A stretch of 64,000 nt of DNA from contig CP154954.1 in assembly GCA_039621445.1 (NCBI GenBank), positions 39,827,816 through 39,891,815 on the forward strand, given 5' to 3'. The stretch's first letter is position 1. The number at the start of each line of letters is the position of its first letter. The translations under genes and the position numbers were made by a program. Of this stretch, positions 54,144 through 64,000 are shown piece after piece. The notes under the pieces are model-generated. The model searched no databases. It was not told where the DNA came from and was given only the letters and a program-made list of their open reading frames with translations. The DNA comes from Euglena gracilis (lineage: Eukaryota > Euglenida > Euglenophyceae > Euglenales).

Positions 54144-54580
54144 ATGGCAAATCTGACGATTGGAGTTTCAGGGAACAGGGAGTTGGGAACCGAAACCAGT
54201 TTGGCTGAACTCAAAACCCCCACAAATGGGGTCAGAGCAAAAGTGGAGCAGGCAGAGGAAAACCACGCCAGCTCTACTTCCACTCGACGACCCCGAACTC
54301 CAGTTTCATCACCAGGCAGTGATGAAGTTCAGCAAAAACGGCAACCGTTTCGCAACCATTCTAGATGTATCCCCCACAAAATTTACAGCTCGTAAAAAGG
54401 TGTCTGTGCCACTTGTCGGCGGGTTCGGTTCGCCCCACCACCGTTGTGACACAAATTGACCTTGGTGGGAAGCACAGCTTCACCCAGACCGTGCCCCGGG
54501 CCCAGGGAAGCGTCTCTTTTGGCCCTCGCCATAAGGAGAAACTACTCATGACTCCCTGTGCGCTCACAGGTCAGCGGTAG
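54144..54580 (+). other. Possible coding region of unknown function in two frames
   Basis: ATG at 54144 opens an 83-residue frame (to 54395). Overlapping frames (54160-54459 and 54365-54580) look more protein-like, with G-N-R-F-A-T-I-L-D-V-S-P-T-K-F-T-A and S-F-T-Q-T-V-P-R-A-Q-G-S-V-S-F-G-P-R. Together they suggest one decayed or spliced gene, but nothing identifies it. The 23-bp CTTTGATGATTTGCCCAATC block upstream recurs at about 55073. Confidence 0.25.
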
Positions 54581-54680
54581 CTATACTGATGGTTTTACAA
54601 AGAGGTGTTCGGTGACTGGGTGAAATTTTTGACCTTCCTTTTTCACCGTTTGTTGCGCGATCATCGCAATTCCGAAATCG

Positions 54681-54914
54681 ATGAAGTTCAACGCAACAAC
54701 AATTGTGCATTTGTTGTGCACACTGCTGGTGTGTTTTGTTTTGTGGTTGGTTGGGCCTCAACCATCATCAGCCTCAACCAATGCCAATTGTTTTTGCAAA
54801 AGCGACAAAAATTGCCAGGGAAAAACAATTCAAAAAGAAATGAAACAGCATCAATGTGCCTCTAATTCAGTTCGGGTTGAGACAAGTCACAACAAAAAGG
54901 AAAGTGAAGAGTGA
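54681..54914 (+). CDS. Putative small secreted protein, 77 aa
   Basis: ATG at 54681, TGA at 54912-54914. Residues 1-32 look like a signal peptide: K-F near the start, then a hydrophobic core (I-V-H-L-L-C-T-L-L-V-C-F-V-L-W-L-V) and a likely cleavage around P-S-S-A/S. The mature part is about 45 residues with C-F-C-K, D-K-N-C and Q-C, four Cys in all, and a Lys/Glu-rich tail. Average composition, no repeats, genuine ATG. Such proteins are secreted in many eukaryotes with varied roles; no family recognised. It could also be the first exon of a longer gene. Confidence 0.4.
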   Translation: MKFNATTIVHLLCTLLVCFVLWLVGPQPSSASTNANCFCKSDKNCQGKTIQKEMKQHQCASNSVRVETSHNKKESEE

Positions 54915-55145
54915 CATTTTTTGTGGAATTTTTTCCCGTGTTTTTTTTGGATTGTTTTGCTGGTTTGCTTTATTGGGTTTTTGTCAACTTTTAAAAATGC
55001 AAAAAAACAAAAGCTTCTTAGTGGTCTTATGCAGGCTCAGAAATGTTTTCTGCTTTAGTCCGCTCTAATTTTTCTTTGATGATTTGCCCAATCCAGATGC
55101 AGCTCTGACGAACGCAGGTGGTTGTCATAAAAAAAACTCAGTGGA

Positions 55146-55625
55146 GTGCAGTGCAGTGTTGGCCTCATTGCCCAACTCCTGTGTTGTGATTTGAAGGCAA
55201 CTCATCCAGCACTCCAACCCAGAACTGCGTCAATGCCAACCACTGGCTCCTCCATGCTGCTGCATTTTGCTGCTTGTCACGAGTCCCATGTGCACCTCAT
55301 CAATGAAGCAGGTGAAATGCTTGGGTGCCAAAAGATGCAAGTGCCAAACGTTGCAACTGTCAGCTGTCACTTGACAGCTCAAACAAAGACGGTTCTTCTT
55401 CACTGCTCGACCGCCACCCCCCCAAACAACAACACTTTGGTTCTTGAAGGAATGGGTTTGGGTCAGGGTCAGGGTCAGGGTGGAGGTGAGGGTCAGGTTC
55501 AGGGCAGCTGGCGGTTGAGTGGTGAACAAGTGCCACCAAGACTTTTTCCCAGAAACCTGCAGTTCATGACATCGATTGCTCAGACCAAGCATTCCACCGT
55601 CCGGACCCTGTGCAGTCATGTTTGA
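55146..55625 (+). CDS. Hypothetical protein, doubtful
   Basis: A 159-residue frame with a Gly/Gln repeat (G-L-G-Q-G-Q-G-Q-G) from GGGTCA repeats at about 55460-55500. The opposite strand is also open over much of this stretch (55230-55769), so coding strand is uncertain. Residues 37-100 are non-repetitive but match nothing known to me. Confidence 0.2.
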   Translation: MQCSVGLIAQLLCCDLKATHPALQPRTASMPTTGSSMLLHFAACHESHVHLINEAGEMLGCQKMQVPNVATVSCHLTAQTKTVLLHCSTATPPNNNTLVLEGMGLGQGQGQGGGEGQVQGSWRLSGEQVPPRLFPRNLQFMTSIAQTKHSTVRTLCSHV

Positions 55626-56189
55626 GCAATCAAACAGCTGACCCCTACCGATGCCTTTCAAATGGTGGTACTTGTTCGCCAAGGGACCTTCACCCAAAAT
55701 TTTACAAGTCGGTTCCCCTGAGGCCTGAATCGTGGTTGTCTGACACATCTCATGGTTTGGGGTGGGCAAGAGTGTTTGCTGCCAGCACCTTCACAACGGG
55801 GGGTAATTCCCTTGTGGAGGCAAAATGTCGGGGGCTTTGACTTTCTTCATCCCTGCCAGTCGTCTGCTTTGGGATGGCAGGGCAATCCGAAACCCTGCCC
55901 CCAAGGTACCCCTCCTCTTATTGCCCCACCCCCCCGGTGAGGGAGGTCCCCAAAAAACCCCAACTGGACTGCCGTCGCCCCATTGACCCCCCCCATTTGA
56001 CCGATCGCCCCGCCCCCCTAATTGACTGTCTGGGGGGATTCCGTGCTGAAGCGCCGCCTAATTGACAGCACCCCCCCCCCCTACTTGAACCCCCACCCAC
56101 TAATTGACCAAAAGGGTGGTACAAAAAAGCCAGCCATTTTTAGCCATTTTGGTCTGTTTCGAAGCCTTTTTCATTCTTTCCTTCTCTGT
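55626..56189. other. Spacer with an inverted G/C cassette
   Basis: Contains the inverted copy of the GCAGTACAGTTG cassette at 55940-55981 and TAATTGAC repeats with C runs at 56015-56110. No convincing gene. Confidence 0.4.
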
Positions 56190-59100
56190 CACAGCTCCAG
56201 CACCGCCCTCCCGCCCCCGATCACCTGGTGATCGCCGGCGCCCCTCCCCTTCCTCACCCACACAATCGCTCCTGACCAAAATGGCATCCTTGGTGAGAAA
56301 AGTCGGACAGAAACTCATTAAAAGGGGGGTTAAACCTCACAAATTGTGATGGGAAACGCAAACTGCAAAGACCTTCACAGGGAAAATATCCATGATGTGA
56401 GCAGGGCGATTTGGGCACACTTTTGGTGATAAACTTGGAGTATTTCCACACACTTGGAGCGATTCCGTGCTGGCATTTCCTCCCCGCCCCTCTCCCTGCC
56501 CTCCCCACGCCGGCGCACAGGGTTGCATGGGAAGTTGCGCAGACATGAGGAAGGTGGCAGGGGAGGGTCACCCCCCCCCTGGGGGGGTGAGGTGGCAGAG
56601 TCCCCCAGTGTCAGAAGGGGGGTCCTCCCACACCCACCTCCTCTGCGGGGGCAAAAAAAAATCTTCCGGCGCTCTCTTGAGAGTCAGCATAATTTTTGGC
56701 AAATGGCACAAATGGCTGTAGCTCGGGACAGGCAGGGAGTTGCGGGGGAATCGATTTGGTTTTCCTGACATTTCCTCTGATTCCCTGCCATTTCTCAGAA
56801 TTTCCCAGAGAAATTGATTTCTCTGGTACTGGGAAAAGTGGCCAAAATTTTCGGCAACCGAAAACTGGGAGGCGGAGGCCAGGTCCTCCCACCCCCCCCT
56901 CCAGTTTTGGAAGGGCGCTCCCCCCCACTCCTCCGAGATTCCCATACGACTGTGCCGCCGAATCACCTCGTGATCGCCGGCCCCGCCGCCCTCCCCCTTC
57001 GCCTCGCCCTCCCCACGCCGGCGCACAGGGTTGCATGGGAAGTTCCGCATACAGAGGTTGGTGGTAGCACACCCCCCCCCCCCACCAAGGGGGGCAAGGT
57101 GGCGGAAAGGGGGGAGGCAAACAAAAATCTTCCGGCGCTCACGACGGGTGTGCATTTTGGGACCCTCTTGAGGGTCAGCATGAAATTTTGGCAAATGGCC
57201 GAAAAATGGCCGTAGCTCGGGACAGGCAGGGAGTTGCGGGGAAATCAAAATACTGTTGGATTGACATTTCCTGACATTTCCTCTGATTCCCTGCCATTTC
57301 TCAGAATTTCCCAGAGAAATTGATCTTTTTTAACCTGAAAAACGGCCAAAGATTTCGGTGACCGAAAACTGGGCAGGGTCCTCCCCCCCCCAGTTTTGGA
57401 AAGGTGCTCCCCCCCCCCACTCCCTCGTCCGAGGTTCCCATACGGCCCTGCTGCCGCATCACGTGGTGGTCGCCGGCCCCGCTGCCCTCCCCCTTCGACG
57501 CTCCCTCCCCCTTCGACGCTCCCTCCCCACGCCGGCACACAGGGTTGCATGGGAAGTTCCGCAGACAGAGGACCCCCCCCTGGAGGCAAGGTGGCGGAAA
57601 GGCGGGGGGGGCAAAAAAAATCTTCCGGCGCTTCATGCCGGGGGTGCATTTTGGGACCCTCTTGAGGGTCAGCATGAAATTTTTGGCAAATGGCCACAAA
57701 TGGCCGTAGCTCGGGACAGGTGGGGAGTTGCGGGGAAATCAAAATACTGTTAGATTGGGCATTTTCAGGGCTTCAATTTGGTTCTCCTGACATTTCCTCT
57801 GATTCCCTGCCATTTTTGAGAGACACCAAAAAAAACTGATTTTTTATTTAACCCGGACGATGGCCAAAATTTTCGGCGAACGAAAACTGGGTCCTCCAAC
57901 ACCCCCCCCAGTTTTGGAAGGGCGCTCCCCCCCACTCCTCCGAGATTCCCATACGACCGTGCCGCCGAATCACCTGGTGATCGCCGGCCCCCTTCGCCTC
58001 GCCCTCCCCCTTCGCCTCGCCCTCCCCCTTCGACGCTCCCTCCCCACGCCGGCGCACAGGGTTGCATGGGAAGTTCCGCATACAGAGGTTGGTGGTAGCA
58101 CACCCCCCCCCACCAAGGGGGGCAAGGTGGCGGAAAGGGGGGGGGCAAACAAAAATCTTCCGGCGCTTCACGCCGGGTGTGCATTTTGGGACCCTCTTGA
58201 GGGTCAGCATGAATTTTTGGAAAATGGCCGAAAAATGGCCGTAGCTCGGGACAGGCAGGGAGTTGCGGGGAAATCAAAATACTGTTGGATTGACATTTCC
58301 TGACATTTCCTCTGATTCCCTGCCATTTCTGAGAGAAATTCCCAGAGCAACTGATTTTTTTTAACCTGAAAAACGGACAAAGATTTCGGCGACCGAAAAC
58401 TGGGCAGGGTCCCCCCCCCAGTTTTGGAAAGGTGCTCCCCCCCACTCCCTCGTCCGAGATTCCCATACGGCCCTGCCACCGCATCACGTGGTGGTCGCCG
58501 GCCCCGCTGCCCTCCCCCTTCGACGCTCCCTCCCCCTTCGACGCTCCCTCCCCATGCCGGCACACAGGGTTGCATGGGAAGTTCCGTCCAAGTTGGATTG
58601 GGCATTTTCAGGGCTTCAATTTGGTTCTCCTGACATTTCCTCTGATTCCCTGCCATTTTTGAGAAACACCAAAAAAAAACTGATTTTTTATTTAACCCGG
58701 ACGATGGCCAGAATTTTCGGCGAACGAAAACTGGGTCCTCCAACCCCCCCCCCCAGTTTTGGAAGGGCGCTCCCCCCCACTCCCTCCTCCGAGATTCCCA
58801 TACGACCGTGCCGCCGAATCACCTGGTGATCGCCGGCCCCGTCGCCCTCCCCCTTCGCCTCGCCCTCCCCTTTCGCCTCGCCCTCCCCCTTCGACGCTCC
58901 CTCCCCACGCCGGCGCACAGGGTTGCATGGGAAGTTCCGCATACAGAGGTTGGTGGTAGCACCCCCCCCCACCAAGGAGGCAAGGTGGCGGAAAGGGGGG
59001 GGCAAACAAAAATCTTCCGGCGCTTCACGCCGGGTGTGCATTTTGGGACCCTCTTGAGGGTCAGCATAGAATTTTTGGCAAATGGCCGAAAAATGGCCGT

Positions 59101-60850
59101 AGCTCGGGACAGGTGGGGAGTTGCGGGGAAATCAAAATACTGTTGGATTGACATTTCCTGACATTTCCTCTGATTCCCTGCCATTTCTCAGAATTTCCCA
59201 GAGAAATTGATTTTTTTTAACCTGAAAAACGGCCAAAGATTTCGGCGACCGAAAACTGGGCAGGGTCCCCCCCCCCCAGTTTTGGAAAGGTGCTCCCCCC
59301 CACTCCCTCGTCCGAGATTCCCATACGGCCCTGCCGCCGCATCACCTGGTGATCGCCGGCCCCGCCACCCTCCCCCTTCGACGCTCCCTCCCCCTTCGAC
59401 GCTCCCTCCCCATGCCGGCACACAGGGTTGCATGGGAAGTTCCGCAGACAGAGGACCCCCCCCTGGAGGCAAGGTGGCGGAAAGGGGGGGGGCAAAAAAA
59501 ATCTTCCGGCGCTTCACGCCGGGTGTGCATTTTGGGACCCTCTTGAGGGTCAGCATGAAATTTTTGGCAAATGGCCACAAATGGCCGTAGCTCGGGACAG
59601 GTGGGGAGTTGCGGGGAAATCAAAATACTGTTGGATTGGGCATTTTCAGGGCTTCAATTTGGTTCTCCTGACATTTCCTCTGATTCCCTGCCATTTTTGA
59701 GAGACACCAAAAAAAACTGATTTTTTATTTAACCTGAACAATGGCCAAAATTTTCGGCGAACGAAAACTGGGTCCTCCCACACCCCCCCCCCAGGGTTCG
59801 ATATAAGGAGGGCGTACATGGTTTAGGTGGGGGGGGTGTCCCCCCCCACCCCCCCCCCTCCTGGCCCGCAGGGGGGGGTCCGGACCACCCCCCCCCCCAC
59901 CTGCAAGGGGGGTCCGGACCGACCCCGGGGGGCAAAAATTGACCCCCCCCAAAAGGGTCAATTTTTTCCTCCGGCGCTTCGCGCCGAAAATTTTTTGCAT
60001 TTTTGGCACATTTTTGCCCAAAAAGTGCCCAAAATGGCACTTTTGGTCGTTTTGGGGGTCAAAAATTTTCGGCCACCCTGACCGCGCACCTGTTTAGGGG
60101 GGGGGGTTGTCCCCCCCACCCCCCCCCCTCCTGGCCCGCAGGGGGGGGACCGGACCCCCCCCACCTGTCCTTATATCGAACACTCCCCCCCCCCAGTTTT
60201 GGAAGGGCGCTCCCCCCCTCCCTCCTCCGAGATTCCCATACGACCGTGCCGCCGAATCACCTGGTGATCGCCGGCCCCCTTCGCCTCGCCCTCCCCCTTC
60301 GCCTCGCCCTCCCCCTTCGACGCTCCCTCCCCACGCCGGCGCACAGGGTTGCATGGGAAGTTCCGCATACAGAGGTTGGTGGTAGCACACCCCCCCCCAC
60401 CAAGGGGGGCAAGGTGGCGGAAGGGGGGGGGCAAACAAAAATCTTCCGGCGCTTCACGCCGGGTGTGCATTATTTTGGGACCCTCTTGAGGGTCAGCATG
60501 AATTTTTGGCAAATGGCCGAAAAATGGCCGTAGCTCGGGACAGGCAGGGAGTTGCGGGGAAATCAAAATACTGTTGGATTGACATTTCCTGACATTTCCT
60601 CTGATTCCCTGCCATTTCTGAGAGAAATTCCCAGAGCAACTGATTTTTTTTTAACCTGAAAAACGGACAAAGATTTCGGCGACCGAAAACTGGGCAGGGT
60701 CCCCCCCCCCCCGGTTTTGGAAAGGTTGTCCCCCCCACTCCCTCGTCCGAGATTCCCATACGGCCCTGCCACCGCATCACGTGGTGGTCGCCGGCCCCGC
60801 TGCCCTCCCCCTTCGACGCTCCCTCCCCACGCCGGCGCACAGGGTCACCC
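56190..60850 (+). repeat. Approximately 510-bp tandem array with alternating unit types
   Basis: The landmark GGGTTGCATGGGAAGTT recurs near 56520, 57027, 57542, 58058, 58567, 58919, 59426 and 60345, that is steps of about 507-517 bp except one truncated (352) and one interrupted (about 919) unit. Units alternate between type 1 (GAATCACCTGGTGATCGCCG; CATACAGAGGTTGGTGGTAG) and type 2 (GCATCACGTGGTGGTCGCCG or close; CAGACAGAGGACCCCCCC), so the true repeat is a dimer of about 1.02 kb. Each unit contains CTTCGACGCTCCCTCCCC sub-repeats, AATCTTCCGGCGCTTCACGC, and a TTTTGGGACCCTCTTGAGGG block. Frames of 100-220 residues on both strands are by-products. Confidence 0.93.
59796..60181. mobile_element. 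386-bp TIR insertion in the 510-bp array
   Basis: Ends GTTCGATATAAGGA and TCCTTATATCGAAC are perfect 14-bp inverted repeats, and the array continues on both sides at its C run. Inside are two direct copies of a CTCCTGGCCCGCAGGGGGGG cassette (59860-59885, 60129-60150) and a CTCCGGCGCTTCGCGCCG hairpin near 59970. No ORF. It has the size and form of a MITE. Confidence 0.55.
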
Positions 60851-61384
60851 TGGCCCTGCCGGCCTGCCAGCCCAAACTGCTGGCCATACCATTGCTTAAC
60901 ACCTGGACTACCCTACCTCCGAAGGGGGGGGGGGTGACTGACGCCGCTGGGGGGGGGTGACGAAAAGTGGCTGGCCTGGCGCCAAAGGCGCCGGATTTTT
61001 TTGATTTCTCCTATTCAGGGGTACAGTGACTGACTGGTTTTTTCAGAATGGAACGTGACCCCCCCCAGGGGGTCGCTAAGCAATGGTGTGCTGCTGGCCC
61101 CAGCACCCATGCCGGCCTGCCGGCCCATCCTGCTGGCTCTCCCAGCACCCAGTCTGCCGGCCCTCCCACCCCTGCGGCCTGTTCAGGGTTTGTTCCCCTG
61201 GTGCACCTGACGTGTTTTTCTTCAAAAATCATCATTTCGCCAAAATGGCCAAAATCTGTCCAACCTGGTGCCAGGTTTTTTTTGAAGGTTTGCCGAAGAC
61301 GTATCCATTTTTGGGCATTTCTCGACCAACCAGAACTCCCAGGGCTGTGTGGGCACCCTAAAGCCAATGGGTAACAAATGACAG
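60851..61384. other. Spacer with CTGCCGGCC repeats, no firm gene
   Basis: GCCGGCCTGCC/CTGCTGG motifs occur at 60850-60890 and 61095-61165. A 108-residue plus-strand frame (61048-61374) is Pro/Ala-rich from these repeats and then ordinary. I do not support it as a gene. Confidence 0.35.
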
Positions 61385-61412
61385 TTGAACCTTCCATATA
61401 ATTTGCAAATGA

Positions 61413-61886
61413 ATGTTTTTTTTGGGCACTCACGTGCAATCAATGTCATGTGCAACGTCCCCATTTTTCACAACAACCAACCCTCGCCCCACCCCACCGC
61501 CGCCGCCACCAAACAACCAACTCTTCCTCTACAACTACACTCCATTAAACTACTGCTACAACTACACTCCACCGCCCTCCGCAGCAGCCCCCAGCAGCAT
61601 CAGCGTCACCGCCACCCCAACATTCCGCCCCAAACCTCCGACGCCCCCGGCCTCAACATCAACGCCCACCCCCACGACCACCACCAACACCCCCACAACC
61701 ACCACAACTGCTAAGGCAACCGTCACCACCTGGGCTGTGGCCATCGTCGCCGTCATCCTCCTCTTCCTCGCCTTCCAGGTTTGTCTTGTTTGCATTCCTC
61801 GCATTGTGGTCAGTCTGTGCACCCCTCCAAAAGCCCCATTCAAAACCCCCATCATCAGTACCACGGCTAGTAAACAACCACAGTGA
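61413..61886 (+). CDS. Putative Pro/Thr-rich single-pass membrane protein, 157 aa
   Basis: ATG at 61413, TGA at 61884-61886. Residues 20-60 are Pro/Asn/Tyr-rich (P-P-P-P-P-P, Y-N-Y-T-P twice). Residues 64-106 are Thr/Pro-rich with runs of Thr, a mucin-like O-glycosylation-type stalk. Residues 107-129 (W-A-V-A-I-V-A-V-I-L-L-F-L-A-F...) form one clear transmembrane helix. The last 28 residues are short and cationic. No cleaved signal is obvious, although residues 1-20 are moderately hydrophobic. The stop codon falls at the first base pairs of the following tandem array. A chance ORF in CAC/ACC repeats is possible for the stalk but less likely for the helix. Confidence 0.35.
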   Translation: MFFLGTHVQSMSCATSPFFTTTNPRPTPPPPPPNNQLFLYNYTPLNYCYNYTPPPSAAAPSSISVTATPTFRPKPPTPPASTSTPTPTTTTNTPTTTTTAKATVTTWAVAIVAVILLFLAFQVCLVCIPRIVVSLCTPPKAPFKTPIISTTASKQPQ

Positions 61887-64000
61887 AAAAATTTTGGCAA
61901 TTTTTGTTTGGTATGAAACGAGGTACGATTTTTTGGGGAATTAGGCAGTTTTTTCAGTATTATTCGGGGAGGCTCGCGGGGGTGGGGGGGGGGGCGGGAT
62001 TTTTTGGGGCCAGATTGCCTCAATGCCAGGAAATTCGGGGGTGCCAAAAAGTGCGACCAGCCCCCGGGACCAGGTCGGCTGGGTTCCCCGCCCCCCCAAA
62101 ACCCCACTGCCACCGGAACCACTGCTGGTAAAACACCCCGCAATAGCGAAATTTGGGCAATTTTTTCAGTACAATTCGGGGCGGCTGGTGGGGGTGGGGG
62201 GGGGGGCGGGATTTTTTGGGGCCAGATTGCCTCAATGCCAGGAAATTGGGGGGTGCCAAAAAGTGCGACCAGCCCCCGGGACCAGGTCAGTCGGCTGGGT
62301 TCCCCGCCCCCAAAAACCCTCTTGCCACCGGATCCACTGCTGGTGAAACACCCCGCAATAGCGAAATTTTGGCAATTTTTTCAGTATAATTCGGGGCGGC
62401 TGGTGGGGGGGGGGGCGGGATTTTTTGGGGCCAGATTGCCTCAATGCCAGGAAATTGGGGGGTGCCAAAAAGTGCGACCAGCCCCCGGGACCAGGTCGGC
62501 TGGGTTCCCCGCCCCCAAAAACCCCACTGCCATTGGAACCACTGCTGGTAAAGCACCCCGCAATAGCGAAATTTTGGCAATTTTTTCAGTATAATTCGGG
62601 GCGGCTGGTGGGGGTGGGGGGGGGGCGGGATTTTGGGGGGCCAGATTGCCTCAATGCCAGGAAATTCGGGGGAGCCAAAAAGTGCGACCAGCCCCCGGGA
62701 CCAGGTCGGCTGGGTTCCCCGCCCCCAAAAACCCTCTTGCCACCGGATCCACTGCTGGTAAAACACCCCGCAATAGCGAAATTTTGGCAATTTTTTCAGT
62801 ATAATTCGGGGCGGCTCGCGGGGGTGGGGGGGGGGCGGGATTTTTTGGGGCCAGATTGCCTCAATGCCAGGAAATTCGGGGGTGCCAAAAAGTGCGACCA
62901 GCCCCCGGGACCAGGTCGGCTGGGTTCCCCGCCCCCCAAAAACCCTCTTGCCACCGGAACCACTGCTGGTAAAACACCCCGCAATAGCGAAATTTTGGCA
63001 ATTTTTTCAGTTCAATTCGGGGCGGCTGGTGGGGGTGGGGTGGGGGGGGGGGCGGGATTTTTTGGGGCCAGATTGCCTCAATGCCAGGAAATTGGGGGGT
63101 GCCAAAAAGTGCGGCCAGCCCCCGGGACCAGGTCAGTCGGCTGGGTTCCCCGCCCTCTTGCACCGGATCCACTGCTGGTAAAACACCCCGCAATAGCGAA
63201 ATTTTGGCAATTTTTTCAGTATTATTCGGGGCGGCTGGTGGGGGTGGGGGGGGGCGGGATTTTTTGGGGCCAGATTGCCTCAATGCCAGGAAATTCGGGG
63301 GTGCCAAAAAGTGCGACCAGCCCCCGGGACCAGGTCGGCTGGGTTCCCCGCCCCCCAAAAACCCCACTGCCACCGGAACCACTGCTGGTAAAACACCCCG
63401 CAATAGCGAAATTTTGGCAATTTTTTCAGTATTATTCGGGGCGGCTGGTGGGGGTGGGGGGCGGGCGGGATTTTTTGGGGCCAGATTGCCTCAATGCCAG
63501 GAAATGGGGGGTGCCAAAAAGTGCGACCAGCCCCCGGGACCAGGTCGGCTGGGTTCCCCGCCCCCAAAAACCCCACTGCCACCGGAACCACTGCTGGTAA
63601 AACACCCCGCAATAGCGAAATTTTGGCAATTTTTTTCAGTACAATTCGGGGCGGCTGGTGGGGGTGGGGGGGGGCGGGATTTTTGGGGTCCAGATTGCCT
63701 CAATGCCAGGAAATTCGGGGGTGCCAAAAAGTGCGACCAGCCCCCGGGACCAGGTCGGCTGGGTTCCCCGCCCCCAAAAACCCCACTGCCACCGGAACCA
63801 CTGCTGGTAAAACACCCCGCAATAGCGAAATTTTGGCAATTTTTTTCAGTACAATTCAGGGCGGCTGGTGGGGGTGGGGGGGGGGCGGGATTTTTTGGGG
63901 CCAGATTGCCTCAATGCCAGGAAATTGGGGGGTGCCAAAAAGTGCGACCAGCCCCCGGAACCAGGTCGGCTGGGTTCCCCGCCCCCAAAAACCCCACTGC
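61887..64000 (+). repeat. Approximately 210-bp tandem array running off the window
   Basis: About ten head-to-tail units; the landmark TTGCCTCAATGCCAGGAAAT recurs near 62006, 62227, 62436, 62647, 62856, 63074, 63285, 63494, 63705 and 63916. Each has a G run (GGTGGGGGTGGGGGG), GCCAAAAAGTGCGACCAGCC and AAACACCCCGCAATAGCGAA. Unit length is close to a multiple of 3, so a 391-residue plus-strand frame stays open across several units. The G-run length changes the frame, so I regard it as non-coding. Confidence 0.95.

Noticed and set aside
56568-57248. 226-residue minus-strand ORF and its relatives in the 510-bp array
   Set aside because: Equivalent plus-strand ORFs overlap, frames differ from unit to unit and no domain is recognisable.
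59794-59812. Second Pol III box B (GGTTCGATA)
   Set aside because: Lacks the final TCC and any box A upstream; it is the TIR of the 386-bp insertion.
62425-63600. 391-residue repeat protein
   Set aside because: The frame is open only because the unit length is near a multiple of 3; it is disrupted by G-run changes in flanking units, and the minus strand is also open.

Overview
The window looks like nuclear DNA of a eukaryote, probably a repeat-rich protist or alga; I cannot name the species. The reasons are a chromodomain Ty3/gypsy retrotransposon, DIRS-like tyrosine-recombinase retrotransposons, a hAT-like MITE, a tRNA-derived Pol III promoter, splice-like signals, and no operons or bacterial gene spacing. 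Most of the 64 kb is tandem repeat or decayed mobile DNA. Many open frames here are repeat artefacts, because several monomers are near multiples of 3 and lack stops.

Layout. (1) 1-4.45 kb: a scrambled chromovirus (Ty3/gypsy). Fragments of gag and of a Dam-like methyltransferase lie on the minus strand. RT, RNase H, integrase and chromodomain lie on the plus strand, with about 200 bp between RT and RNase H flipped. (2) 4.5-6.9 kb: a proline-coding C-rich stretch, then 1.7 kb of a GAGAA-type pentamer and 0.1 kb of a TATAA pentamer. (3) 7.2-20.5 kb: a DIRS-like cluster. One long plus-strand element (inverted terminal repeat, gag, RT, RNase H, methyltransferase-like domain, tyrosine recombinase, internal complementary region) has its 3' 2.4 kb present three times in tandem. 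Both sides of it carry similar gag(-)/ITR/recombinase(+) composites. (4) 21.2-50.0 kb: a megasatellite with a 78-84 bp monomer (about 270 copies in the first uninterrupted block). It is broken by three poly(A)/poly(C) expansions and by several clean insertions: a double-hairpin foldback element, a 3.6 kb composite of two TIR elements with two large perfect palindromes, a 0.7 kb segment with a 5-bp duplication, and a hAT-like MITE. (5) 51.4-56.1 kb: a tRNA-like/SINE head, G/C homopolymer cassettes and a few small ORFs, the best being a 77-residue putative secreted protein. (6) 56.2-60.8 kb: an approximately 510-bp tandem array whose units alternate between two types, interrupted by a 386-bp TIR insertion. 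(7) 61.4-61.9 kb: a Pro/Thr-rich single-pass membrane protein ORF whose stop codon touches a roughly 210-bp tandem array that runs out of the window.

No intact autonomous mobile element is present. The RT, RNase H and recombinase frames of the DIRS-like cluster carry frameshifts, catalytic substitutions and a stop codon. These lesions are shared by the tandem copies wherever the copies can be compared. The host-gene candidates are few, small and of low to moderate confidence.
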